Shown here piece by piece: positions 1 through 9,965 of a DNA stretch of 64,000 nucleotides. The translations under genes were made by a program, and so were the position numbers. Below the pieces are notes generated by a model that was given only the letters and a program-made list of their open reading frames with translations, was not told the DNA's origin and made no database searches. Where the stretch lies: assembly GCA_015501585.1 (NCBI GenBank), contig JADNRY010000010.1, positions 62,001 to 126,000 of the forward strand. Direction: 5' to 3'. The DNA comes from Rhodocollybia butyracea. Taxonomy: Eukaryota; Basidiomycota; Agaricomycetes; Agaricales; Omphalotaceae. The number at the start of each line of letters is the position of its first letter. Positions within the stretch are counted from its first letter, which is position 1.

Positions 1-460
1 CCACTGAGAAAAAGCACTTCTTCCAGCGAATAACTTCGTCGCAGCGTCCTCCTGGCCAGCCTCGTATTTCTCCCAAGCGTCGCGCCTATCACGACATGCC
101 TCGTTCTGCTCAGGAGTAAAGTATGGCTTCCATTTCTTGTTGGGCGAGAGACCAGGAAAAACAAACACGGGTTTGATGCGAAGTCGTTCGAGAGCGCGAA
201 GGTCAGATTCAATTCGCTGGCTTAATGCCAGCGGTAAACCACCTGTGGCAGCGAGCAAAGGCTCTCTAGACGACGGTGATTCCAGTAAGAGCTTGAGATA
301 ATACGAAGCATCTATACCAAGACGCGAATCCGAAAGAACTGATAATTGGAAAGTTTGAAGATGTTTGCGTTCCAACAAATAGTCTGAAGTTGTTGAAGTC
401 GTTAGTACATGTTGAGCATTCGAAGAAGATTAACATACTCTCGAGATGTTTGATAGGCAT
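1..460 (-). CDS. MKT1: Mkt1-like post-transcriptional regulator, N-terminal part (runs off the window)
   Basis: Two exons are visible on the minus strand: 460-439 and 383-1, separated by a 55 bp intron (438-384) with a perfect TACTAAC branch site. The spliced protein starts MPIKHLENYLLER and continues through LGIDASYYLKLLLES, GGLPLALSQRIESDLR and RIKPVFVFPGLSP. This is the N-terminal XPG/PIN-like domain layout of Mkt1: the DASYYL box, then an alternating helix/strand 'LFVFPGL' core. In yeast, Mkt1 acts with Pbp1 in the cytoplasm on the translation and stability of selected mRNAs. About 135 residues are present and the rest, including the C-terminal Mkt1 domains, lies to the left of the window. 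The start is chosen because the first exon is a short in-frame peptide exactly matching the family start. Other XPG-like nucleases are less likely because of the specific N-terminal motif. Confidence 0.82.
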
Positions 461-2997
461 CGAAAACCGGGAGATGAGGAAGGCAGGCTCGTCGTCGAGC
501 AACGCAGTGAGCAACACGTGTAAAAAACTATGAGCGCTAAAAGGTCAAAGCTACTGAACTTGGTTTCTTTTTGCTTATTTTCGCAAATGCCCATTCATCA
601 CAATGTTGGGTTTAATGTGCCTGTTACTCTGACAGCACTCAAAAAACAAAGTTCGAAACTGTTATGACACTGACTTGCTATGCTACTTTGTGCTGGTAGC
701 TCGTACGAGTTGTTCACTCGCAACATTCAGCATTCGGTACAATCCGAAATACCACTCGCTACCGAGCGAGAAGCTCTCTCGGCTTCTAACCAAAGACGCA
801 ACTTTCATTATCTTGACACCCAAAAAGTATCACTTGCTCTCACTGTCAAACACCGGGACGTAGCTAAAGTTGGTCGTCATCGGAGGGTATTCAATAACGC
901 ACTGGTGATCCGCAGGTTTTTTGTTGATCATTCTTCAAGTACTCATCCTTGGTATACTTTTAGACAACCTGTGCTTTTGACCAATTTCTGGCAAAAAGCA
1001 GTCCATACTTTTAACCGTAAGTCTGGACCGCCACCATCGGTCCAATCTTCGTTCATTCAGACAACAGATCCAATTTTCCAACCGGTGCTTTGATCCTCTG
1101 TCGAACTAGGTGCAGTTAACCCGATACGGCGCGTCAAATTACCCCACTACGGCAGACTACGGCCTAAGGCTAAGCCAAGTAGTTTCCACACTAATACCTT
1201 ACTTGGGTTTCCAAACCGCCTCTCGGATTCTTCCCAAGTGGAGACTTGATTATCGATTACAGCTTTTCAACTCGATGCCAAGTCTATTTTTGAGTCAAGT
1301 GGACGATTCAAAAGTGGACTGCGATTAACTTGACTGTGATCAGCAGCTGCCAGGGCAATAGTCCAAATGTGACTGTTTCAAAAGTATAAGGGCCTGCGCT
1401 CAACGTGTATCATTTTTGAGCGGGTCACCTTGCATCTGCGCAATGAATGTGACCGACATTAGCCCGCAAGGCTTTCTCGCACGCTTAGGGGTTGGGTTAC
1501 CTCGTTGAATCCCCTTTACCTCACACCTAATGGCAAGTTCATGGTCCGGTAAGCATATTTGGAGCTTGAACCGACTATATTTAGATACTGTAGCTAGCTA
1601 TAGGTATATTTTGGAAGAAAAAGACTTTCATCGTTATCGCTGGTACGTCCTGGATACGGCTTCAGTGGTATGAATTAATACCTTCAATGTGCGGGGATTG
1701 CACTTACGCCCTCTTTTCGTCTAGACTAACCATTTACTGTCAGTATGTCTGATACTAAGTCCACTGCCAAGTTCAGGATCGGATCTGGACAAACAAGGTT
1801 CTGAGACATTAACAAGGCGTCCATGTTTTTCTCATGAACCGGATGTTTGGAAGCGTCGGGGACGCCTCCAAATCTCACTGGCGGTATACAATTCAGAATA
1901 ATTTGAATTATCGTACTTCCCTGCTCGCGATAGTCGAACTGTGGAGTCCGCACATATGCCATCTTATATGCGTAAAATTGGTACGGCTTTTTCATGGAGA
2001 TATCTGGGGATATCTATCCAGGATTACCTATAGTATCAGCTAATCAATCTCTGGCTGAGTAGCTTGGCAACCAAGCTCCTCTTGTCCTGCGTTCTTCGAA
2101 TTGTTTGTTTCGCTGTGTCCCCACGCGGGGCTACGTCTGGCTACGTACTCCCGTTCATACTTTCGAGTTGCAGTAAATATGTAACGCATCCCTGCTCTCA
2201 TCAACCACCAAGCAAATTCAACCTCTGCATGCGCTGGAGCAAGTATGTACAAATGTCTTGCCGCCTTCATTGATATCTCGCCGGCCAGTCACAATCAGAT
2301 ACCAATCTTCGGGGAGATTGTTTTCCAACTGTTTAAAGCTTTGTAATTGTGAGCGGTTTTACTGGGTTTTACGGTGAAGGAAATTTCGCAAAATATCACA
2401 GAGGCATTCCACTGATTCGGTTACCGGTACTCGCAAACATATTTGCACAATGCGCAACGTCGCGTAACTTTGAGGCTCTTCGGAGCTCGTCTGCACGATC
2501 TTCTGACTTAGGTACTTATAATAAAGAGTTGTCTTTAGTACAGACACATATGCTTGGGAGAATTCAAAGGAGACCGGCGAGGTCGGGAGTGTCTCCTTTT
2601 GTCTCCTCAACCTCTCATGGATGTCATTAATGCATTAATGCATTATTGGGTTTTAAACTACAGTAATGTACTATTGCGCGATCGAGTGCCGGGACCGCAT
2701 GAACCGCAAGAAGCCTTCTTCGGCACAGCGTATCCTATCATGCTAAGAATACTACTGGAATATCTCATGTTGTAGAAATTTCGGAATATTGGATATTTTC
2801 AGAAAGGTTAGCTCTGTATTTAGAATTCACCTTCGTTACAGTATATTTAGGACTAAGGCAAAATGAGGGATCCATGGGGAAGGAAGCCTGAGAGCACTCG
2901 TAACTGAGAGACAGAAGTTCGGGAGAAGCTCGGGAACTGATTGGGCGCACGCAAATCGGCAGTGCTCGGCACAAATACTCCTTAGTAAGTAACTCCC
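461..2997. other. Intergenic region, no supportable gene
   Basis: The first hundred or so bases should hold the promoter of the minus-strand MKT1-like gene. Open frames at about 680-1093 and 1110-1328 have no recognisable motif, no exon-like partner and no favourable start context. The 3' end should carry the promoter of the thioredoxin-TPR gene. Nothing else is visible. Confidence 0.5.
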
Positions 2998-3953
2998 ATG
3001 GACTTTACGAGCTCGAAACCAGTTGGGTGTGGGACCCCAATCGAGATTTCATCTGTTGCAGAATGGAATTCCGTGTTGCGCCTCGCATATTCGCAAAATA
3101 AAACCGTCGTCGTAGACTTTCACGCATCGTGGTGTCAACCATGTAAAGCCATTGCGCCGGTCTATACCAATCTCGCTGCCCAACAGCCATTCACCTATTT
3201 TCTCCGTGTCGATGTAGACGGGAACGGTTCGCGGCCTATCGCAGGAAAATATTCAATATCTGCGATGCCGACGTTTATTGTTATCAAGCGCCCTCCTGAA
3301 GGAGATGAGACAGGAAAAGGAAAGGTAGTAGAGACTCTGCAAGGTGCTGATCCACACGGTTTAACGAGGATAGTGAATAACCATGCTAGTCGAGCGTATG
3401 CACCTCCCTCGACGTTGCAGTCTCGAGAAGCAGAGAAATCCAAAGACCTTGGTAATGATCTCTTCAGAAAGAGACAATACGCCGCTGCTGTGGATGCCTA
3501 TTCGAATGCTATCGAATTATCGCCAAATTCAGGGGTGTTGTATGCCAATCGCGCGTTGGCGTATTACAAGTGGATCCTTTCCAAGCGAGATGGCGCAGAT
3601 ACACCAGAGAAAAGGGTACTTCTGAGAGTGAAGCAGATGGTGGATAGTCAGAAGGTCACTGATATAGAAGAGAGATGGGGTAAAGGATGGGTTAGGATGG
3701 CAGAAGCGTTGTTAGAAGCGGCAGACGAAGAAAGCATGGAATCCGTAGCAGAGGAACAACGGGCAGAGGGAAGGAAAAAACTTCTAGAGGGGACAAATGA
3801 GGCATTGATGAATGCCGTTGATCTTTCGGAAGGTAAAACTAAAGCTGGTGGGTCTTTCTACATATCTTCGTTTTACCGTATGGACTTACTCTGTCTCCAG
3901 AGGCGCAAACCTTGCTTGAAAACGTGAAAAAGCTGCTTTCGGTCTCGTCATAA
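2998..3953 (+). CDS. Thioredoxin domain fused to TPR repeats
   Basis: The protein begins with a thioredoxin fold (residues about 15-110). It has the active site WCQPCK inside VVVDFHASWCQPCK and the conserved cis-proline loop SISAMPTFIV, so both redox cysteines are present. Residues about 150-200 form a TPR (EKSKDLGNDLFRKRQYAAAV ... LYANRALAYYKW). The likely role is a cytosolic disulfide reductase or redox-linked co-chaperone; the client is not evident. Exon 1 is 2998-3832. A 68 bp GT-AG intron (3833-3900) is inferred because splicing restores a natural tail (EEAQTLLENVKKLL) ending at 3953, whereas reading straight through gives an unnatural C terminus stopping at 3927. The start is the first ATG and gives a complete thioredoxin domain. 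Confidence 0.8.
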
Positions 3954-4338
3954 TACCGATAATTAAACGCGCTATTACCTGCGTACTCCACATCAGTCCC
4001 ACTGAGCGCTCAATGTAACATCTCGGGTATCATGTACTAGGAGCTAGCATGTACAGATTAGATGTATACGCTACGATACGCTGTATTCCAAGATTAAACA
4101 AGTTTCTGTCATTTTGTTGATTTTGGTCTTGGTCTTGCAGAAATATGGCCACAGATCTACCACAAACAGGTGTCTGCATGAAAAACTTGCGCTATATCCT
4201 ATGTATCGTATAGCTTTACCATTATCCATCTAAAATAAGAAAGTCAAAGCAAGTAAATACAATGTTTCCAAGTCACATGATGTAAGCGCCTCTCTTTCTT
4301 CTGAACGACGATAGTCCAATTTCGAGACCCATCGCATT

Positions 4339-4889
4339 ATGGGTAGACTCCGTCGCTCGCGCGTTCATAATGCCCGCAGAGATGTCCATAGAGCAGCAAG
4401 AACACGGGTATGGTCAACTAATCTCTTATGAATACACTCATTAAAAATTGCTGATACAGGCCCGTGGCAAAGATTTAGATCAGATTCAACTTATTGACCT
4501 TGACCCCAAAGTAAGTCGAGCCATCTATACTCTTCAAAGTGTTTGACGCCTGAATTTTTTTTTTATATCTAGAACCGTGCTGCGCTAGAAGCTCAGCCTT
4601 TAGATTTCGAAAAACCTGGTCTTGCCCAGCACTATTGTGTAGAATGCGCAAAGTAGGCATACTGATTTTTCACCAGATATCAGAGACTTATCGTGCGGTC
4701 TGTAGATACTACGAAACAGATGCTGCTCTTCACTCTCATTGGCGCAGCAAAGTCCACAAACGGCGTTGTAAACAGCTGAAGGAACCGGCGTATACCATCG
4801 AAGAAGCTGAAAGGGCAGCTGGATTAGGGAGAGAGGGTAAAAGGCCGATTTTTTCCGGCGCGATTATAGGCGATTCAATGGCAATGTAA
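4339..4889 (+). CDS. BUD20: Bud20/ZNF593-like C2H2 zinc-finger ribosome-biogenesis factor
   Basis: Four exons are inferred: 4339-4407, 4460-4510, 4573-4652 and 4706-4889, all GT-AG with phases that match. The spliced protein (127 aa) starts MGRLRRSRVHNARRDVHR, a basic N terminus typical of Bud20. It then has a single C2H2 finger, HYCVECAKYYETDAALHSHW followed by RSKVHKRRCKQL, and ends with the family signature PYTIEEAERAAGLG-like (here AYTIEEAERAAGLG). Bud20 is a shuttling factor bound to pre-60S particles that promotes their nuclear export. Length and all signature blocks agree with the family, so the assignment is firm. Only the last two exons would be found by a simple open-frame scan. The gene lies between the thioredoxin-TPR gene (same strand) and the convergent FAD oxidase. 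Confidence 0.9.
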
Positions 4890-5143
4890 AGGATATCGCA
4901 TATAAGGTGTGCTTTTGTTTCTCGAAAACACTCGTTTGACTAACCTATTCTAGTCCTCTCAGCCGCTCATGTCTACTCGGGTGATACATCGAGCAAACCC
5001 AGGATGCGTTGACCACGCCATGTAGCGTCGTTGCCTTTCAGTTTTCTGCTGAAATGTCCAGTCATATTTCAACTTTGTACGCTGTTGCAAAGCACAAGCT
5101 GCAATTTTTGGTCATAAGTATCGTAATACATGCTCGAACGGCA

Positions 5144-6904
5144 TCATAGCTCAGATCTGTCATGCTCCAGTATCTTGTTTTCATCCTCCTTCAACTGAAT
5201 TTTGAATCCACCATGCCACAGTCGATTCAGTATCCCCTCGTGGTCGTACATCTTTTTCACGTTTCGCATCTTTTGCAGTGTTTCGTGGCTGGTCGAACGG
5301 GTCATGACATCCTGCGATCCTGATGCGTAGTTCATGTATATGAACGGATGGAACAATCCTCGTTCTTGAGACTCGTCTTCAGCCCACTTCAATAGTGTCT
5401 CCGCGTTGGAGTTCATTATATCGTCGTCAGCTGGGTCAAGCCAGTCGGTCGTGATCAGCATGACTAAAGAAGACGTTAGCATCGGTTCTCATGCAAAAAT
5501 GAAATATTTACCCCAAAGATCACCGTCTTCTTCGCTTAAACAACTCGGGTTACCTCCAGTGTTACGGGCGGCGGAAGCTAGCCTTGCAGGAATAGGCTGT
5601 ATCGAAACCGCCCAATGAACTCCGGGATGGTCGTGATACGGCTCAAACAGTTCTTTCCCTTTCCCATGTAGATCCAAGTGGAACTGCACGTTAGCTTTGT
5701 AAGTCATCGAAAGCCATCGGCTCCTCCCGTGTTTCCCTGGATCTGTCTCTTCGAACTCCTCAGTAACGTCCATAAGAGACTTGATCCCCATTGTATCCAT
5801 GAGTGGCTTCGCGATGGAAGATTTGAAATCGGACCAGAGGGGAACAGGATAAGGCTCTGGTTTGAGGTACGTATGGAGTGTCCAGATGATGTAGTCTTTC
5901 GATTGAGGATTCCACGCCAGACTTAGGCCAAGGAAACCTTTTGGGTCGTCTGAGAGTTTCTTGGTGAACGAGACGAGGTGTTCCAGAAGGACTGGCGCAT
6001 CTTTGATTGCGAAGAACTGGGATCCACCCCAGACTGGACCCATAGGCAAAGTAGTCATGGAGAATTGAGTGACGACGCCAAAGTTGGTGCTGCCGAGCTT
6101 CAAGGCCCAGTACAGATCTGGGTGCAAGTCCCGGTTAGCGTTAACGATGGATCCATTTCCGAGGACAACCTCGTAGTTGATAATGCTGTCGCTGCCAAAA
6201 CCGAATTCGGCAGATGTAAAACTTATTCCTCCTAGAGAGGCGCTCTCTTGTCAGTCGCATACCTTTGATGCCGATATAGAGCTCAGACTCACCTCCGAGC
6301 AAAAAGCCTCCAACACCAACGTCGCCGACCCTTCCGCCCGCAGCCGTCAAATTCTCTGGTTTCAACACAGCATAAACCTCCCTCCACCTCGAACCTGCCC
6401 CGAAAGAGATCAGGGAGTTATCTTCTGATAGTTTCGGGACAAAGCTGAGTTCTTGCATATCAATAGTAAATCCATCCGAACCAATATTGGACGCGCCGCT
6501 CCAAGACATATGACCTCCCGTCCGTACAGCAAAATGGCAATTGTTAGAAGACGCCAACTTGAGGATCGTCGAAACGTCGGAGGTGCTGCGTGGAGAGACA
6601 CGGCATGCTGGTGTCATCGTGCTTTGTTCGCCAGAATAGTATGAGGATTGCTGGGAGTGATATACGGGACTTGATGGGTGGAAGACTTGGTCCGGGAGAA
6701 GGGTACCCAGGTCGATACACTGATAAGGACGAGTCTCAGTTGCATAAGACATAGAAGGCGATTCAAAAAGCGTACGCATTTTTCGGCTGTAGAGTGTGGG
6801 ATTGTGAAATCTGATTGCTGAGCTGCTTGAGAACGGGTAGCTATCGAGAGAGTCCCCACAAGGACTCCCGCGATGCTCGCTGAGCGCGATGTCAGAACAT
6901 GCAT
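5144..6904 (-). CDS. Secreted berberine-bridge-like FAD-dependent oxidoreductase
   Basis: Exons on the minus strand are 6904-6776, 6719-6293, 6231-5512 and 5463-5144, giving 531 aa. The N terminus (MHVLTSRSASIAGVLVGTLS...) is a signal peptide, so the enzyme is probably secreted. The FAD-binding domain (PCMH type) carries the flavinylation histidine in AVRTGGH (residues about 115-125) and the GRVGDVGVGGFLLGGG loop. The C terminus has the berberine-bridge (BBE) motif FIYMNYASGSQD. In bicovalent BBE enzymes the loop reads like GxCxxVGVGG; here the cysteine position is valine, so only single His-linked FAD is predicted. The family oxidises alcohols, sugars or alkaloid-like substrates with reduction of O2. 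The substrate cannot be read from sequence. The four-exon model is supported by phase agreement at every junction. Confidence 0.88.
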
Positions 6905-9900
6905 AACTCTGAATCCGAGTTCTTCGTCAGTTCGAGATGAACGTGGGGGGAAGGGGCACGTTGACCGGGATTATTGTGGTCAGGTGCAAGATCATGTAGG
7001 AACGCCCTACACACGCGCACGCCGCGTTTCATGGAAGACTATTTTCTGCCCGGGGTCCCTTGTTCTTACGCGTTCCCGATTTTTTCGCCTCGTTTTTCCT
7101 AGAATCACGGTAAGCCATTGACTTTTTTTGTGTGGTCGATGGACAGATGGACGGCCTTGGTTCCACAGTGGTTCCACAAAAAGAAGTCAAGCCTGAGAGG
7201 ATAAGGTAATGTAATGCGAATGGCCCATGGTACTTACATATTATAGGCGTTTCGTTTTGCTGCTTGCATAACTCTTCGGGATGTATCGGCCCAGGCCAGT
7301 CCTCGTTGCTTATTTTTTATATCTATCATCTCATCTGCCAAGATTTCGCACTTTCCTGCAGGGTCGTATATGTCGGCAGGAAGTTCTATCTCGTTCTATA
7401 CTCTAGGCCTGCTCTAGGCTATGGTTTTGGCTCAAAGCTAACACTTGGGCCACCTTACAATGGCTCTCCACCTGAGGGAAATAAAGTCGGACATCATTAC
7501 ATCTCGTGGAACCATTTGAATGAAAAGGAAGATGAAGCTATTGAACACAAACCGAAATTGATACAACTCCGAAGCGAAGTCTGTAAATCAGTTTCATGTG
7601 AGTAATTATAGAGAAGAGAGATGATCATAGATATACTTACATCTAACAATAAAAGATTTGACCAAAAACCCTGCAAACACATCTCGGTTTCATTTCAGTC
7701 ATTTTTATTTCTGAAAGATACTTGAAGAAAACTGTCACTGGGATTCACAGAATTTGAAAGACACGAGTTGCGTTCAGGCCCAGCCCCTGTCCCCTCTCCG
7801 TCGAAGACGAGATCACTCAAATGTCCGTGATTGAGGCATCAGCGAATCAAGATCGCCTCATGAGCTGAGGTTGGCCTATCTTTCCCATCTGCTGGCAGTT
7901 ATCATTGCGCTACACCCCTAGCGCCAACAAGGACCTTGGGGAGAGCAATTCACTAGATCAAAACCTTCAGGCTCAGTTTTCTTCATCGACCCATCTAACA
8001 GCAATCCACATCAAGATACAAGGCAGTTCAAATCCTCAAGGAACAAGCACCTTGGAAACGAAGTGCTGCCATGGTAGGCTTTTTGAGCGTCCCGCTGGAG
8101 TATGGGAAGACTGGAAGTTGGAGTGCCTATGAGCAGTGTCTCTTATCGTTACTCGGAGAGGGCGTAGTACTAAAGAGATGAATTGTGAGTTCGGGACGAA
8201 TTTGGTTTGAATTCTTGTCAGTCTACTATAATCCGTGTTTCTGCACTCCTCACTCATCGACCGTAAACAACCCAGCTCCGCAAATGTTTGTCCTGTGTTC
8301 CACAGGGGAAGGATCGAACATGAATCATGATGATGGTGATGATGACGGCAAGCTTTCGACTTGCGACGCATTCGGGATCGACATCCATTGGGCAGAATGC
8401 TGCGAATAAGTACCAAAACACTAGATGCATCACTTATCCGTGAAAGGAGTGGGAGAAGAAGTAGATGTGAGAGCCTCTAGTACCATCACGCTCCTAGTCT
8501 CAACTCGCGGCGCCACAAAAGATGAGTTCTATCATCATCTTTCGTGAAAAGGGTAGGCGATGTGGGAACCTCTATGTTCTCAGTCTCGTGTGGCGCCACA
8601 TAAAATGAGCGCCATCATGGGTTCGTGTCCTCTCGTAATCGAGAGAGCGGATGGACTTGGCTAAAGAATTGTGGCGCGAAGGCCTTGTGCTAGCGAGCAG
8701 ATCGAAGTTGGCCAGTGTAGGAATTGGGTGAGAGTAAAGAGTGGCATTTCAATGGAAATGCTATCCATGGGAGCGAGAGGACCCGTTGCTAACAAGGCCA
8801 CTAGTATTCCTGGCATCGGCAAGGTCGAGCTTCCAATTGGCACCGCATGATGTAGATGCGCCGCGAGCAGAAGAGTCCAAGATCACCGAACGAAAAGAAG
8901 GATGCAGAGCAATGACCTCGGTATCTGTATTTTTGGAGAACTAATCATGATGATGTTAGTAGCTTCAACAACTTAAAGAAAGCCTGGTGGGCATGTACGC
9001 ATCGATTCAAGTTCGTTATTTGGTCGATTTCCACTGCCAGCCTTCCCATTGTTAAGGCAAAGCGAGTCTGGAGCAAAGCATTTGGATTGGCTGTACCGTC
9101 ACGCAGAGGGGTGTGCAGCCTCAAAGGTCGAGGGAGTCAGCGGGGTTCTACTGAGCGAGATGAGTGCAGAGAGGCAAGCATACAGACTATCTCCACTAGA
9201 TTCAACATCGGAGCTTCTTACAGCGTGCTACACTGGCTCAATTAGAGATGGTACTAAGTGTACCACTTTTGGTTGTTCACTACAACTGTTTCTGAACTAT
9301 CTTGTATGACTATCAGCCCCAGTCCGGAAAATTCGGAGTTTTCGGCCGTTTTGGCCCCGGATACCGCGGCGCTTATTAGTGAAGAGCGTCACATGTTGGC
9401 AGTATGGAACGATGCAAATGCAATGTCAAGCTGAAGCTCTGAAGCTCTGAAGGGTCAAGCATATCGCATGGGTCCCTCCACAGACTGGCGCGGGTCAGGC
9501 CTCTGAGCTCTCAGATCTCAGGTCGTAGAGTGCTCGGTATCCCTAGTAACAACCACAGCGTCACAGCCATGTCAATTTTTGCGTATGTCACTGTCAGCTT
9601 CAAATAGATTCTTTCTTCTTTTCAACTGGAAGATTCCTCGAACGTTCCTTGCACGCCACCTGGCTCTCGCAGACTCACAACCTGGCGACATTTCCTATCA
9701 AACATCGGACCCTCGCTCCATGTGCTACGTTCTGTTCAACTTTTGGACCATGCTGTGTAATGAATTCCTCTCCGCTGAAACAGAAGGATTCTTCCTGGTT
9801 CCTCCCAGCTAATTTCTCTCTGTATCCGGAAATATATCGTCAGGGTAACCAGAGCAAGTGCCAGTTATCAATAATGGATTACAGCTACTTAACAGCTACT

Positions 9901-9965
9901 AACAAGTTGAGTTGAGCTCGTTCTTCCCTACTTACATTCAACTGCGCAGCTCGTAAGTCACAGTA
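6905..9965. other. Intergenic region with short tandem and low-complexity sequence
   Basis: This holds the upstream region of the minus-strand FAD oxidase and the region before the modular gene at 9966. Short open frames at 7264-7605, 8185-8409 and 9579-9915 lack motifs or convincing splice partners. A GATGATGGTGATGATGACGG run at about 8327-8348 produces a spurious polyhistidine frame on the other strand. No RNA gene was seen. Confidence 0.45.
8466..8616. repeat. Diverged short tandem duplication (two copies)
   Basis: Two neighbouring segments share the blocks ACCTCTA/CCTCTA ... CTCAGTCTC-like ... GGCGCCACA(A/T)AA-GATGAG. The first runs about 8466-8540 and the second about 8567-8616. They are diverged and not coding. 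Confidence 0.35.

Noticed and set aside
680..1093. 137-codon open frame after the MKT1-like gene
   Set aside because: No motif, no splice partners, overlapping competing frames and no sign of codon preference; treated as chance.
8036..8416. Minus-strand frame with a six-histidine run
   Set aside because: The histidines come from a GATGAT-type simple repeat on the plus strand; the rest has no protein character.
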